DNA of 64,000 nucleotides, from the NCBI GenBank assembly GCA_004154925.1, contig QJNS01000083.1, positions 124,001-188,000 on the forward strand. The letters run 5' to 3'. A program made the position numbers and the translations under genes. Shown here piece after piece: positions 35,042-46,865 of the stretch. The notes beneath the pieces were generated by a model. It did not search any database and had not been told where the DNA came from. It saw nothing but the letters and a program-made list of their open reading frames with translations. Within the stretch, counting starts at the first letter, position 1, and each line of letters starts with the position of its first letter. Source of the stretch: Monosporascus cannonballus (lineage: Eukaryota > Ascomycota > Sordariomycetes > Xylariales).

Positions 35042-38000
35042 TCACGCCTGCGCATTAGCGGCCTGCGCCTGACACCAATTCGTCCAATCCGAGAAGATGA
35101 CGGGCTGCAGCCGGACCTTGCCCGTGGCCCAGTTGACCTGGGAATCGGCATAGACCGAAGCGATTTGCCGGATGTTCTCTTTATCAGCGGCGAATAAGCG
35201 CGACGCGATCAACAGACTAGCAGCCGACGCCGCCCTTGCGAAGGCGTGCGATGGGTGCTGGGAAGCCTCCTGGTGGATGTCCTTCAAGAGTTTCAGCTGC
35301 TCGTCGCGGTCCTGCGGTGGCGCCTCGCCGCTCTCGCTCCGCGCTTTCTTGAATGCTTTCGTGAAATCGAGTATTATGTTTATCGACTTGTTCGCCAGAG
35401 GCTTGTCCGTGGTCGTGCGGACCAGCTGCAGCAGTGGCAGGATGATGTTGAAGGCCACAGGATTCGCCGCCTCGTGCTTGACGTAGATGTCGAGTAGGTC
35501 GAGAGCCCTGCGTTTGAAGTTGAGAACCATTTCCTTAGCGTCCTTCCTTTCCGACTTCTTCCCCATCTTCTTGGCAATTTGCTTGAACACTTCACCCAGC
35601 TTGGAATCGAGGGCCATCATCTCCGAGTCAGTCATGTCTAAATCGCCCTCGGATGACTCGGCCTCTTTGTCCTTATCTAGCCGATGGCTTTTCAGAAGTT
35701 TACCAAGAGCATCTTCTAAGTCAGCAGATTCCTGGGCATCCGCTTCAGGTTGCTCATCATCTTCCTCCTCGTCGCTTTCTTCTGCCTCGTCGTCTGCTGG
35801 TTCCGCTCCGTTCAACGTCACGAACTCGACATCGGAACCAATCTCGGACATGTCATCCTCCTCTATACCGTCGGCATGTTCCTCGCTCGGGTCCTCTCCA
35901 TCCGCGTCAACCATTTCTTCATCTTCCATATTCTCGAATAGGGCTTGATATCCCTTGGTGCTTTCTTCCGCCAAGAGCGGATCCGTAAGAAGTTGAAGAG
36001 CACCAGAGGACATTTGAGAAGTAAAAGCCTCAAAGACTTGCTGACTAGCTTGTCGCATCATGACAGATGGCCGAGAGACCAAAGACAGCAGGATCTCTAC
36101 TAACAGTTCCGATGTTCCGGCTTCGCTGTTCCGCATCTTTTCCGAGCAACTTTGCAGATCATGCAGGATGCTGATGGCGTCTGGAACGCCGTCGTATAGT
36201 TGTAGTAGGGTGATAGCATATAGTAGTGCAAGACCAATAGACGTGTCTGTGTCCTTCTTGCTCGATTTCTCGCTAGCTTTGAGCAGTTTTCGGATGGCTT
36301 TCAAAGCTGTGCTCCGCTCCGCACTAATCTCGTGGCCCATCGAGACTGCGCTCGTGTCAATAGCGAGCACAGCATGGCAAAGCCCCCGGAAATCCTCCCG
36401 TCGTTTCGTGAGTCGTGCGAATGCGGATGAGAGCCGTGTGCGGAAGACTTCTCGCGTCTTTTCTGAGAGAACTGGCTCGAACTGCTGCTTGCTCGAATAT
36501 GCACATGATGCCAGGTCCATAATGCCAAGTTCTATAACGCTCAGCCTACCTTCTACTGCCTCTGTGCTGTGTTTGGTCTGAGTCGTTAACTTGAACAGGT
36601 AATGCGCATAAAGTTGCCTTAAGTTTTCGACTTCCCCTGCCTCGCTCCTAAGTTATTTATTAGTACAATCATACCAAAAGTTAGAGTAGGATAACTTCAC
36701 ATTTTCATAGTCACCACGGGCTCTTGAAGCAGCTTGAGGATAGTCTCAGCATTCTCCGGAGTAACACATCGCAGCAGCTTTTCAACTGTCTTTGAATTGG
36801 TCCGCTGGTCAAAGTTGTATGTACCGAATTTTCCAAGCAGCTCCTGTAGAACAGGGAGCAGCAGTTCCGGTGACTGCTCGACACACTGTTCGATTGATTT
36901 CAGGGTCTTCACAGCAGCGAGATGAAGATACCTGTCCTCCTTGGCAGCCTGATTCATCAAGCATGTCATTAAATTTCGAGTAAAGAGCTCTCTAACCAGC
37001 GATTGATATCCCAGTCTCAATCCATCCAGGAATTTTCGGAAGATCATGAAACCACGAAATTTCTGTCCCTCGGAAGCGTTTTTGGAGAAAAGGCCATCGT
37101 CGACCACCGTGCTCCAGAAGAGCTTGAGTCGATTGCCAGACTCCCCCTGCTCGATGAGAGATGCGAGGATCAGATCCCATACAAAATGGAGCTGCGCCGT
37201 CCAATTACTCTGCTTGATCTTAGAAATGGAGGCATCTTCGCCTGTATCTTGGTTCACGTTCTCTTTTAAGACTCTCGCCAACTCGGGCAGGCTACTAGCA
37301 GTCAGTGGATCTTTCCAAGGTTTGGAAGGGAACTTCATCCCAGGGTAACAATTCCGCGCCTTCAGCCAGATACCGACCCCTTCGGCGGTCTTTCCAAGAC
37401 CGATCTCGGCGAGTTTCTGGACGGTCTCTTCCGCCTTCTCTTGGCCCATTTGTGGTAATGATTCCACAATGACCCATGCGCATTGTGATCGCAGCCAAAC
37501 TTTCTTGTCGGCAAGCTTCACCAGGAGATTCAAGACATTTGCCCATCTGGATGATTCGTTGAACAGAATCTTGGCCTCGACGAAGCACTGTAAACCGAAT
37601 AATTGGCCGAAATAAGCGTCCCTCTCCTCTTGGCCGGGAGCGCTGCCACTAGCTTGCGTTCTTTCGACCAGAATACTAAGCACCTTGTCGAATGTCAAGC
37701 CAGTGTATTTCGATGCAGAGAGATTCTTAGGACCAAAGAGCTGTGCCAAGGTCTCAGTCAAGACAAGACTAAATCCCACCCGCGACGCATTGCGTGAGCT
37801 CGCAAGACCCCGGAACAAGCGCTTTCCAAGGTGTCGCTCGAGGACTGACTCTGGAGAGCCCTCTGATCCCTCTCCACCCAGCAGACCAGTCACGAGGGCG
37901 TCGGCAGCCGCTATACGCTCCGCACTATCAGCGCTTCCGAGCAGCTCATAAATGCTAGCTTCGCGCTTCCGCTTTTCGAGCGTTTGCTCCTCAGGGAAGG

Positions 38001-38160
38001 GTGATTTGTCCAGCTGTTGCTGAGTCGGGGTTACTTCAAGGTCGCCTTCGAAATTGACTTTGGCGGAATGGGTAGTTTTTGTCCTTTTTTGGGTGGGCTG
38101 ACTGCCACTGGCAGCATTGCTAGCCTTGGCCTCGCGTTTTCGCTTGTTACTTTTACCCAT
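35042..38160 (-). CDS. POL5: Pol5 / DNA polymerase phi-family nucleolar protein
   Basis: Pol5 (MYBBP1A-like) is a nucleolar factor needed for rRNA production and ribosome biogenesis. Despite the name, the family lacks conventional polymerase function. Model: exon 1 38,160-36,701 and exon 2 36,647-35,042, joined across a 53-bp intron (36,700-36,648) with GTGAAG donor, TACTAAT branch site and TTAG acceptor. This gives 1,021 residues, essentially the size of yeast Pol5. Splicing joins ..VVTMKM to SEAGEVENLRQLYAHYLFKL with the register kept. The N-terminus is strongly basic (KSNKRKREAK), a likely nuclear/nucleolar signal. The body is an alpha-helical repeat architecture. Residues about 727-830 form the family's acidic Asp/Glu stretch. 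The C-terminus is VIFSDWTNWCQ. No disruption is seen and the gene appears intact. The promoter is within 38,161-38,400; no partner gene is divergently placed there. Confidence 0.92.
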
Positions 38161-41100
38161 TCTCGAAGGATATGTTATAACTTCAACAAAAGAACTGCGA
38201 GAGATGTTTGCCCTGCAGTATAATGGGTTGGGAACAACACCAAATCAGTAGGTACTTAGTCGATTATCAGGGCTCAGTGCTGCCGCCCACTTGGAACTTT
38301 TTTATGGTCCCGGATTCTGCCGCTCTGGTTGCACAGGAATGGCAGGCGGTCAAATCCGATTAGATAAGTGATTCCCGTTAGTGCCGTGCTAGCCTACCCG
38401 ACCCACTTAAATGGACATTACGCATGCAACTATTCACTTCTATCAGACAGCTTTCAGCTTCTTCCTACGAAGTCAAATAGTCAACAATTTTCTCAGAAGC
38501 CTGTCAGGGTTTGCGCATATTGATTATCTAACGGCCGTTGGGATAACGAGTGGCAATATAGAACTCCCCCCTATGGCCCATATGACTATTAATTTATATA
38601 GCGTAGACTAATATCCATTTTTGGAAATCCCCTATCAGTTCCTCTCCTAAGAGTCACAAGGTCCTGTTGGTGACACCTACGCCGCGAGCTTGTGAACGAT
38701 ATCGCACGCTGCCCTTTACCCAGTGTCTCCACCAGATTCTCGGGACGCCCCTTCTTGCGCACAGAGACGATATACCTGTCATACCGTTTGGCTCTCCGGT
38801 TAGTCCCTTCCTTGCGTCTCTTGTGCCTGCTCGCGAGCTACCCAAGACTCCATCTACGAGGTTGTAACTTCGTACGGCGAATAACGAGTTCTTCTTACCC
38901 CATTGGCTTATCAGCATACCAGGAACCAGAAGATGCCGCTGTCAATATACTTTTTTTGGCCAGATGATGTCCGTGTGCGTATCTAACCCCTCTTGCGCTA
39001 GGGCGTCTAGGTGTCGTATGGGGCACCCGCCTAGGATCTCGAGCTGAACGAATATATCTGGGGCCCGCACTTTCTGTCTCCCTGGCCCCGGCTTCGAAAC
39101 CGGTGGTTTGGGCTTGCCTACAGTCCCCACCGTTATAGAAATGGGCGGTCGTCTCGATCTGGGAACTTGACTTGCGGGTATAGACCTCCACGCATACGGG
39201 TCTAGTTGCTGGCTGCCGCGACCAGCATGTCCCTCCAGTTCGGAATTTGGGCGGCAAGGAATGGGATGACGAAAACCGGGGTCCCTGTAGCGGCTGCCCA
39301 CTCGAAAGGGTAAGGCTGTATTCCATGGAATATAAAGGGACTTCGACAGCCATTTCGAAGTCACTCGGGGATCCGGAATTGAGATGATATCGACTAAGAC
39401 CAACCTTGAGTTGTCTTCCAAAGGCTTCGCACAGAGAGATAAACCCACTGCAACCCATTACACACACCTAGGGAGCCGTTTATTACGTCGATCATGATAA
39501 TACGATTCCACAACCAACGGACACGGCGAGGCCTAACCAGGTCTTCACGGCCAAGGTGCTTGAACACTAGACCCACTCTTTCAGCGGAAAGAGTCCCGAT
39601 ATAGTACTCAGCGGCTTTGGGGTATGCAGTATCTATTCGCGTTTGTGGAGTGTTCCGTGGGACCTGACGCCGTGGCGAAGGTAGGGTGATTCAGTTGCCA
39701 TCTACGAAGGTCTGTGCTAAGCGATCTGGTTTGGGATGGAGAATATCTAGGAGGTAAAGCGAAGACGAAGACTCAGCAGCCTGTGTGAAGCAGTCCTTAG
39801 AAACGCAGTTGGGAGATCGGAGAAGAAAACTATTACACTCCCAACATAGCAACATTTCCGATTTTCGAGGGTTGTGTAGTGTTGTTTACTTCAGGGTAAT
39901 TATGGGTGCGCTCTCCGAACCTTGTTTGCAGGCTCCTCCCTATAAGCCCCCGTCGACACCACTCGGACCTGCAACACAGGCGGTCTCTTATGCATCAGCT
40001 CGAGAAGAGGGTTATGGAGTTGCAGTATCGTGGAAAGACGCGTGGCCGACTCCTGAAAGCTAAATCAAAAGACCCGGCAACATCGCTGTAGCCAGCCGTT
40101 CACAGATAACCCCGATCGTGAAAGCTGTCACCACAGAGAAAGGGGCTTTAACAGACCAGCCATGATTAACCAAATTACTTGAGCCGGCCGTGTCATGTGA
40201 GCGTAATTTGCCAGCTGGGCGTTTACGTTCTGCGAAGCACATTACGGTCCAGGAATACGCACAAACCGGCCATCATCTTTCACGACCCTCGACCTTTGGT
40301 GAAGAGGTATACCCCATTCCAATGTTAAAGTATGGTGGTTTACGGATCTTTCGCCCGTTCCTCTTGGGACTCACGCAAAATTTGCTGGAATGAGAGTGCC
40401 CCCAAAGTAGAATTCAGTACAAGCCATTAAAAAAGGCCTTACCTATATAGGTAGGTTTTCTTCAGGGGCCTAAGCTCTCCAAGCGGGAGGTGCTTTACCT
40501 CGCCTCCAACGATCTCCGATATCAATATCGCAGGACTGCCATAAGGTTGTACACCGTCACCGACGAGGCATCGGGGTTAATCACCTTGATGCGATCCAGG
40601 GGCGCCTGAGGGTCTCGTTAATGCTTACAACAGCTCAGTTTCGGCAGAGTCCAACCAAAGGCGTTGGAACCGGCTTCTTTAAGATAGAATGTCGGTTACG
40701 CTTCCTCCTGATTTCCGCCCCTGTCGAAGGTCGTACTTTGCACGGTAATTCCGTCAACGCCGCGCAAGAAGCTAGTTGCGTTTGATGATCTCCCCCACGT
40801 GACGATACATTGTCATGGTTGATGAGGTTCATCATAGCCCTTGTACTGGCACCCACGACAAAAGTTGTAGGTCTGGATTCAGAAGCACAGGGAAAGTCCT
40901 ACCTTTCAAATACCATCAGTGTGCTCATACAGCTACATGCGATTCTCCAATGTATTGACCGTAATCGACAATCAAATTCATGGTTCACAGAACATCCACA
41001 ATTTCATGCTCCTCTTTTCAATCCATAACAACATCCAGATCAGGGCCTGAGAATATCCGTAGACGCTTAGACAGTAGAAACACGAGCATTTAATTATCCT

Positions 41101-42090
41101 TTTTCTGGCAATATGTCCTAATGCGAGAAGCCTTAGAGGCTTCCTTGAGTTGTTGAGCCTCTCCTATTGACCGATATCATGTCAGCGTCTTTCATGTAGT
41201 AGCTCTTTGCGTTGTTCTTTGGGAGGGTTTCAAGGGCTAGGATATCTTTGCCACCTCCCCTTATTACCCGGCGTCCGGTTGGTGCTATCGAGAGGAGAGG
41301 ATTTGAGGCTCTACTGGATTTGCGGCGGTCGAACCGGGGCCCAGCTGCTTCAACATTACCCTGTCGTTAACCTGAATTTCGGGAAGAGACCATGATACCC
41401 AGCGTTAGGCCTAGGTAGGTTATATTTAACCTTCCCGGTAGCAAGTTCGACTCCGTCCCTTTGTTTGCGTGGTATATCTTCGCTCTTGCCGTTTCCGGGG
41501 AATCATATTGGGAAAAAGATCCCTCCTAACCAGACTTGATCTATGGTGCTGCAAATGTAACGTAGATATAGTGCTTACCCCTTCAGAATAAAATTAACTT
41601 GTGAGGCCGCAAATTGCTATTTTCCTCGTTTGATATCTTACTCGGGTGTCAGGTGGATCAATCGATTATTAGAATGGGCTAACCCTACCAGCGACGCTAG
41701 AAAACTCTAATGCCTCAGTCTGGCATGCATAGTGACTTAGACGCGGTGCCTCGTGCTCTCCTCCTGGCTACGATCCTTCAGAAACGGGGACTGAGGACTT
41801 GAGCTACTAGGACCTGAGGGTTTTCATCCTATATATTTAGTGGACCGCTTACAAGATTGGAGATTCGAAGGTTGTCCATAACCTGGGAAGCGGCCACTCT
41901 GCATCAGTAAGGCTATGTTGCGACTGTGCAAAAACATACATTTGCAGCCGTACGAATCTTGGAGCTGATCTCTCGGGTCCTTTGTATCTATTTTCCATTT
42001 TCGTGTCCGCCATGGGTGGAATCAGGGACGCAGAGATTGAAGATGCACCTTCCATTTTACCGTAAAGGGAATTCTGGATAAAGGGTCCCA
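38161..42090. other. Gene-poor intergenic stretch
   Basis: 3.9 kb of normal-GC sequence. The first part is the POL5 promoter region. The largest frame, 190 codons on the minus strand at 38,895-39,467, is Arg/Ser/Pro-rich, overlaps another long minus frame and shows no domain, so it is probably chance. Small AT-rich patches at 38,590-38,620 and 41,600-41,640. Nothing else recognised. Confidence 0.45.
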
Positions 42091-43770
42091 ATGGCCGACA
42101 CTTATGCCTCGTTCCCCCCTTGTTGGGGGCTCCTGCAACCGACTTTTAGGAAGATCTTTTCAAGACCATTTGTCAGCACTATTGAAACGACGATGTTGCC
42201 ACGCTTTAGAAGCACTGGACGTTTGGCGCCTCGATGTCAGCGTATATTATCCTCATGGATGCAGAAGCTATGTTTCCTTGACAGGAGAGATCTTCGTCTC
42301 GAGAGTGAGTATCCGGAGAAGGGCCAACGCGCCTTCGTAGCTGGGAAACGTACCTGACTATCGCAAGGTCTCGAAATCTATCATATCGTGACGGGATTGG
42401 AGATCGTAGATACACAGAAGGAGGCGGAGATGCACCATGTTACTGGAAAGCCGCGACAAATACACCTAAATCAAATGACTTTAGATGATGCCAGTCATCA
42501 TGCTCCACGCTATGTGGTGCGCCCGGCCTATTGGCATGAATTCGCATATTGGGGCCATGCGATGTACAACCCCGTGCTTTTAAACCCACAAGTTCCATAT
42601 AGCGCTACAGAGCCTTGTGAAAGCTACTATTCGCCTGTCACCAGCCCCCTAAGATCCTGTTGGACGGTATGAGTAGTCCTACAAGTGATATCTGGATGTT
42701 GGCATGTCTCATATGCAATGTTCGGACCGGAAGGCTTCCTTTCGGCTATGAGTATGAAGGGGTGTTACAAAACATCGAAACACTCTTAGGCCGATGGCCA
42801 CAGCAGCGGCGTTCTCAGTGGCAGCGTAACCTTCCAGAGAATTAGAAACCGTGGAGCCAGAGACAGACGACAAAAGGATAGATGAGATGGACGACAATGA
42901 GGCTACTCCGATGAAGGCATAGAGACCGCAATCGAACAGCGAAATCATCCTGGCTCAGCCTAAACCTACAAAGCAGCTAATTGTCACGTGCCAAGGTGGA
43001 ACCCTCTAGATAGGGGCTATACAGGGGTTGTTAAGTATATATAGGGCCCTTTTGCTCCCATAAATTGGAGGGGACAGGCGTTATTGGTCTAATCCACGTA
43101 CTGCAATCTTTCTGCGAGGCTGCTTCTTCCTGCTCTTCACGCTGTTGCACCCTTTTCTCTGACACTAATAAGGATATGAGAGACTGTACAATCTGGGACG
43201 AGAAAATGGGGAAGCAGGTAAAATTATATGATATGTTTGACGCCATTGTGCTGTCCAGGCACTATGTGGAGAACACAACCCCAGAGATCCGCTCTGCTGA
43301 TGTAGCTGAATCACCACAGTCTTTCTCTCACGGCGATTCCCCCTTCTATCGCGGTGATCTGACCCATCGAGTCCGAGACCCTCGATGCCGCTGCAGCAGA
43401 TCTCGGGGCTGACTGGCCAGGCTACCACGATAACCCCAGTCCATACTGGTCATCATTTTGGTCCGACGACGCCTTGGACGATCCCGAATGGGGCATTTGC
43501 CCCTACCAGATTCTCGACGAGGAAATCCCCGTGCCGGCGGACCTCATCAGATAGATATGGAAATACGATCCATCGGAAGAGCCAGCACAGCCGAGTTGCT
43601 AGAGAATAACTGGTTCAAGGATAGAGATATCCCGGACGCCGCATCTCAGGACCCTCTTAAGCACTAGGACTTTGTGGACTGGCGACTGCCCGAGGACACG
43701 TTGGTATTATGGACATTCGACGGGGCTGCCGAACAGGATTTTCAACAAGCGCTGAAGGGGAGAGGGATGC
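42091..43770 (+). pseudogene. SRPK-like protein kinase, heavily decayed
   Basis: Pieces of a eukaryotic protein kinase occur in order across shifting frames. ALLKRRCCHALEAL near 42,170-42,220 resembles the helix before the catalytic loop. A degraded loop with ILMDAEAM follows at about 42,255-42,285. APRYVVRP and VPYSATEP (42,505-42,615) come next. ILLDGMSSPTSDIWMLACLI then NVRTGRLPFG (about 42,650-42,745) corresponds to the APE-to-subdomain IX region with its invariant Asp. IPVPADLIR and IWKYDPS (about 43,525-43,570), then RASTAELLENNWF (43,577-43,615), form the subdomain XI end. Several frameshifts and stops separate the pieces (TGA near 42,290, TAG near 42,843, TAG near 43,550, TAG at 43,665). 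The layout resembles the SRPK-like kinase paralogues that are numerous in filamentous fungi. ATP-binding-lobe sequence was not found upstream, so it is also 5' truncated or too decayed to read. Confidence 0.6.
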
Positions 43771-44470
43771 GGAGCGATGGAGGCATAGTTCGCCAGCTGA
43801 GTTCCCAGATACTGCATATCCTGTAGAGCCTGCCCAGGTGACCGACACTGAGAAGAGCAGTGACCTGATAGTAAACAGGCCGAGTGCGGCGCGTGAGGCT
43901 GCCGACAAGGTCGCCGGACAACGTGGACAACGCGAACGGCGTAAAAAATTCGCAGTGCGCATGGCGAGGATGGAAAACGCGAGGAAACTGGCGGCTCCCC
44001 AAAAAAAAGGGGTTAAGGAGGCTACGCCTGCGCGTCTAAAGGTAGATAAGCTTGGTGCTATAGACGTAAACAGAACTAGCTACCTTAACTACAATATAGC
44101 AGGCGTAATTAAGGTGATTTAACCTGATATCGGATGCACTGAGCATGTTTCATTCTCATTTCGGTGATCTCTTTCTTTTCCCTTCCAATCCTGGACCCAC
44201 TTTTCTCTCCTATCCCCCTATTTTCCGTTTTCTCCCAGGGGATCGAGCAGCTAAATCTGGACTACGATGGCAAGTTTCTTCATTTACTGGATCTTGCCCG
44301 TCGCAATATATATCAGGACGTCACTGAGAACACTGTCTAGCAGACTAATGCGCAATATATCTGACACATTGACGTGACGGTGCCGATGCTGTAATATTGA
44401 GGTGAAGTGCTACGCAATAGAGCATAAGTTGCGACTCCATCGCTAAGCTATGCATCCTCATGCGCGGTTG

Positions 44471-44508
<38 letters not shown>

Positions 44509-44897
44509 CCTTGATCGTCAATTTGGTGGGTGTTTGCGGGACTACAAATATGTAGAGCGCCCGCGTGCCATGACATATAGGCTAGAAGAATCACGCTACA
44601 TATGTGAACAAAGATTTCGACCGTTTATGTTCCAACATAAGCAGGAGGTAGCTGGGGTGTCGGGAGGAGACGTGGTGCTTGGAAGCTATATGTGGTATTC
44701 CTTGCGCTGGTGTATTGCCTACGAACTGCTTGTCGAGTCGCAGGGGCGGCCTGAACAATAGGCTCCGCCCATAATATTGACTACAACTCGTGGTCCTCAA
44801 AATGGCACTGGTCCGTGTTCCATCCCCGCCCTCGAAGAGCATGGCCTCTAGTGGACAAAATCACAGGGTGCTCTTCCTCGAGGCTACGTCTAACCGT
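43771..44897. other. Intergenic with a basic open stretch and a poly-T tract
   Basis: A 137-codon open frame on the + strand (43,709-44,122) overlaps the end of the kinase relic. It encodes a Lys/Arg-rich segment (AGQRGQRERRKKFAVRMARM) that I do not recognise. A pyrimidine-rich stretch lies at 44,165-44,240 and a run of 32 T at 44,477-44,508. The rest, next to the proteasome gene, is probably its 3' region. Confidence 0.35.
44477..44508 (+). repeat. Poly-T run of 32 bases
   Basis: Uninterrupted T tract in otherwise normal-GC DNA. On the minus strand it would be a poly-A tail, which could mark the 3' end of an old retroposed sequence lying at higher coordinates. No target duplication or parent was recognised. 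It is length-unstable and prone to sequencing error. Confidence 0.6.
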
Positions 44898-45901
44898 CTA
44901 CTCCTCCATCTTGTCGTCATCATCCTTCTTCTCCTCTTCCTCCTCGTCGTCGTCCGATATGGCCTTCCTGGCATATCGCTCAGCCTCCTCTAGGATCTCT
45001 TTAGGGACGTGGACGTGCCGGGCCTTGGTGGGGCCATCGGCGTTGCTGATCCAGCTCATTTCCAGCTCGAACTCCTTGTCCTTATTGTCGTCCTGCGCGA
45101 CGTATATGATGCGCGCGGCCTCCTTGACGCCCTGCATCAGGTCGAGGTTTCCCGCCGCCAGGTCCAGCTTCTCGAGCTCGGCCTTGGCGGCCTGACGGCC
45201 CTTGCCGGTCGCGGCGCCGTAGTAGCCCCAGTACATACCGCTCGGCTCAATCATGTAGAGACCCGGTCCGCCATGCTTGCCTTCCACCTTACCCCCCGCA
45301 CTGATGGAAGGACCAGACCCCACCTCGCCGTCGACCGGCGCCTCAAGTTCCGAGTCGAAGCCGCCTACGATGGCGGTAATTCCGAATGGTCGCACTGATT
45401 GGTATAGTGTGTATGCTTGTAGGTAGCCACCCATGCGACTTGCTAGGTCTGATGTAGAGATGGGTGTCTTGAAGGTCTCACGCCAGGCTCGGGCCTCATC
45501 GCGGGCGCGGTCGACGAAGTGATGGCCGTCAGGGATCATGCCCGAATAGACCTGCAGGGGAAGAGTAAATGATTAGCGGGGCATTGAAAATAACAGCCAA
45601 GGTAGAGGCGACATACCGCACCAAGATGCCTATCGATTGTTGCGATTCTCTTGTTCGCACCAGGCTTCAGGAGCTTAGATGTGACGACTTTCTCCACTGC
45701 CAACACCACACCGTCCTTGCACCGGATACCGACTGATGTGCCACCATTCTCTACCGCCTTCACTGCGTACTCGACCTGGAAATTTCTGCCGTCCGGCGAG
45801 AAGATCGAGTTGGCAAGATCATAGCCCGTTCCTATTGATGTCTACATGAGGGTAATGTCAGCTGCTTAAGTCCCTCCAGAAGGTGTCACAACGCTTACCA
45901 T
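44898..45901 (-). CDS. PRE10: 20S proteasome alpha7 subunit (Pre10; PSMA3 type)
   Basis: Structural alpha-ring subunit of the 20S core particle, acting in cytosolic and nuclear protein turnover. Model: exon 1 is only the ATG (45,901-45,899). A 57-bp intron (45,898-45,842, GTAAGC..TAG) follows. Exon 2 is 45,841-45,617, then a 65-bp intron (45,616-45,552, GTATGT, GCTAATC branch, CAG), then exon 3 45,551-44,898. This gives 293 residues. The N-terminus [20 protein letters not shown] is the diagnostic alpha-subunit signature; the [13 protein letters not shown] form identifies alpha7. [25 protein letters not shown] and [20 protein letters not shown] follow. The C-terminus is a highly acidic tail ([12 protein letters not shown]), as in other alpha7 subunits. 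It has no catalytic threonine, as expected for an alpha subunit. It appears intact. The start-codon-only first exon is supported by the perfect fit of the signature after splicing. Confidence 0.94.
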
Positions 45902-46865
45902 GTTGAGGATTCTGAGTAGTGGCAAGTTGGGATGCGACGGAATTGGGAATCAAAAGGAAACAAGGCGGAAGGAAGGAGAGCTTGCGATTACCGGTGCCGG
46001 CAGGGTTATGTTTGATGACGGGCTTCAAGCTTCCAGGCAACCTGAGCTGCGTGTTGAGGTCGATCCAATGCGCATGTACGTAGTCAGGTTGGCTACCTGC
46101 CGGTAGTGGTCATAGCACCAAACTTCAGCCACACATCTTCACGTGGGGCACTGTCTGCGCCACGGACAGAGTTCTGAGCTACTTATTATTAGGCTTAGAT
46201 TACAACTGGAGCAGTGGGGTGATCGCCAAAGCAATGTTTGGGGTCGACATGCAGATAAAATAGTAGACCGGCGATGTGGCAATTCCCGATACTCACGCTA
46301 TTGGCAACAGCTCTCGAGGTTTAAAATAAATCCGGATGGACTCCGGTATAAAGGCTACTCGTGAATTAAAGCACTGAAAGAGTTGTTGGCAACAACACGA
46401 CTGATGTCTCCTATATCTGACATCACCTCATCTACAATACTCTAACGCGTTAAGATCCTTTACAAAGTTGCGATCCTTAGATGCGTTGGCCGCATGGCCA
46501 TCTGCAAACCGGCACCTGGAACAGCCGGGTGGAAGGGTTAATAATGGGTTTGTGGATTTACCACGACGAGGGCGGCATAAGGCCAATAAGGCCAGGATAC
46601 GCGCCCAAGACGGGAGCGACCAGCTCAATAACCTAGCATCCGTAAACGCTGGACCACGCCAGATACAGTCTTTCGCATCGCCAAGGACGTCTTAACCAGA
46701 TGCCGGGTTGTCACGTCAGTATGTTCCACCCTGTGCTGCTTTTTGCCGAAGCACTGGTCCTCGAGAATTGCCGAACCGGTTGCCGCCACGAGTCTGAAGG
46801 CGTTGGAAACAAATCCGGGTGCGAGTTACCGAGGATGGGGTGCCACTTGCGAGCCTCTTACGATA
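45902..46865. other. Intergenic between PRE10 promoter and transcription-factor 3' end
   Basis: About 960 bp. It should hold the PRE10 promoter and the 3' untranslated region of the regulator gene. I scanned for a PACE-like (GGTGGCAAA) proteasome element and saw none. No coding feature recognised. Confidence 0.4.

Noticed and set aside
38895..39467. 190-codon minus-strand open frame
   Set aside because: Arg/Ser/Pro-rich wording with no domain, overlapped by another long frame on the same strand, and no splice signals extending it. Consistent with chance in normal-GC DNA.
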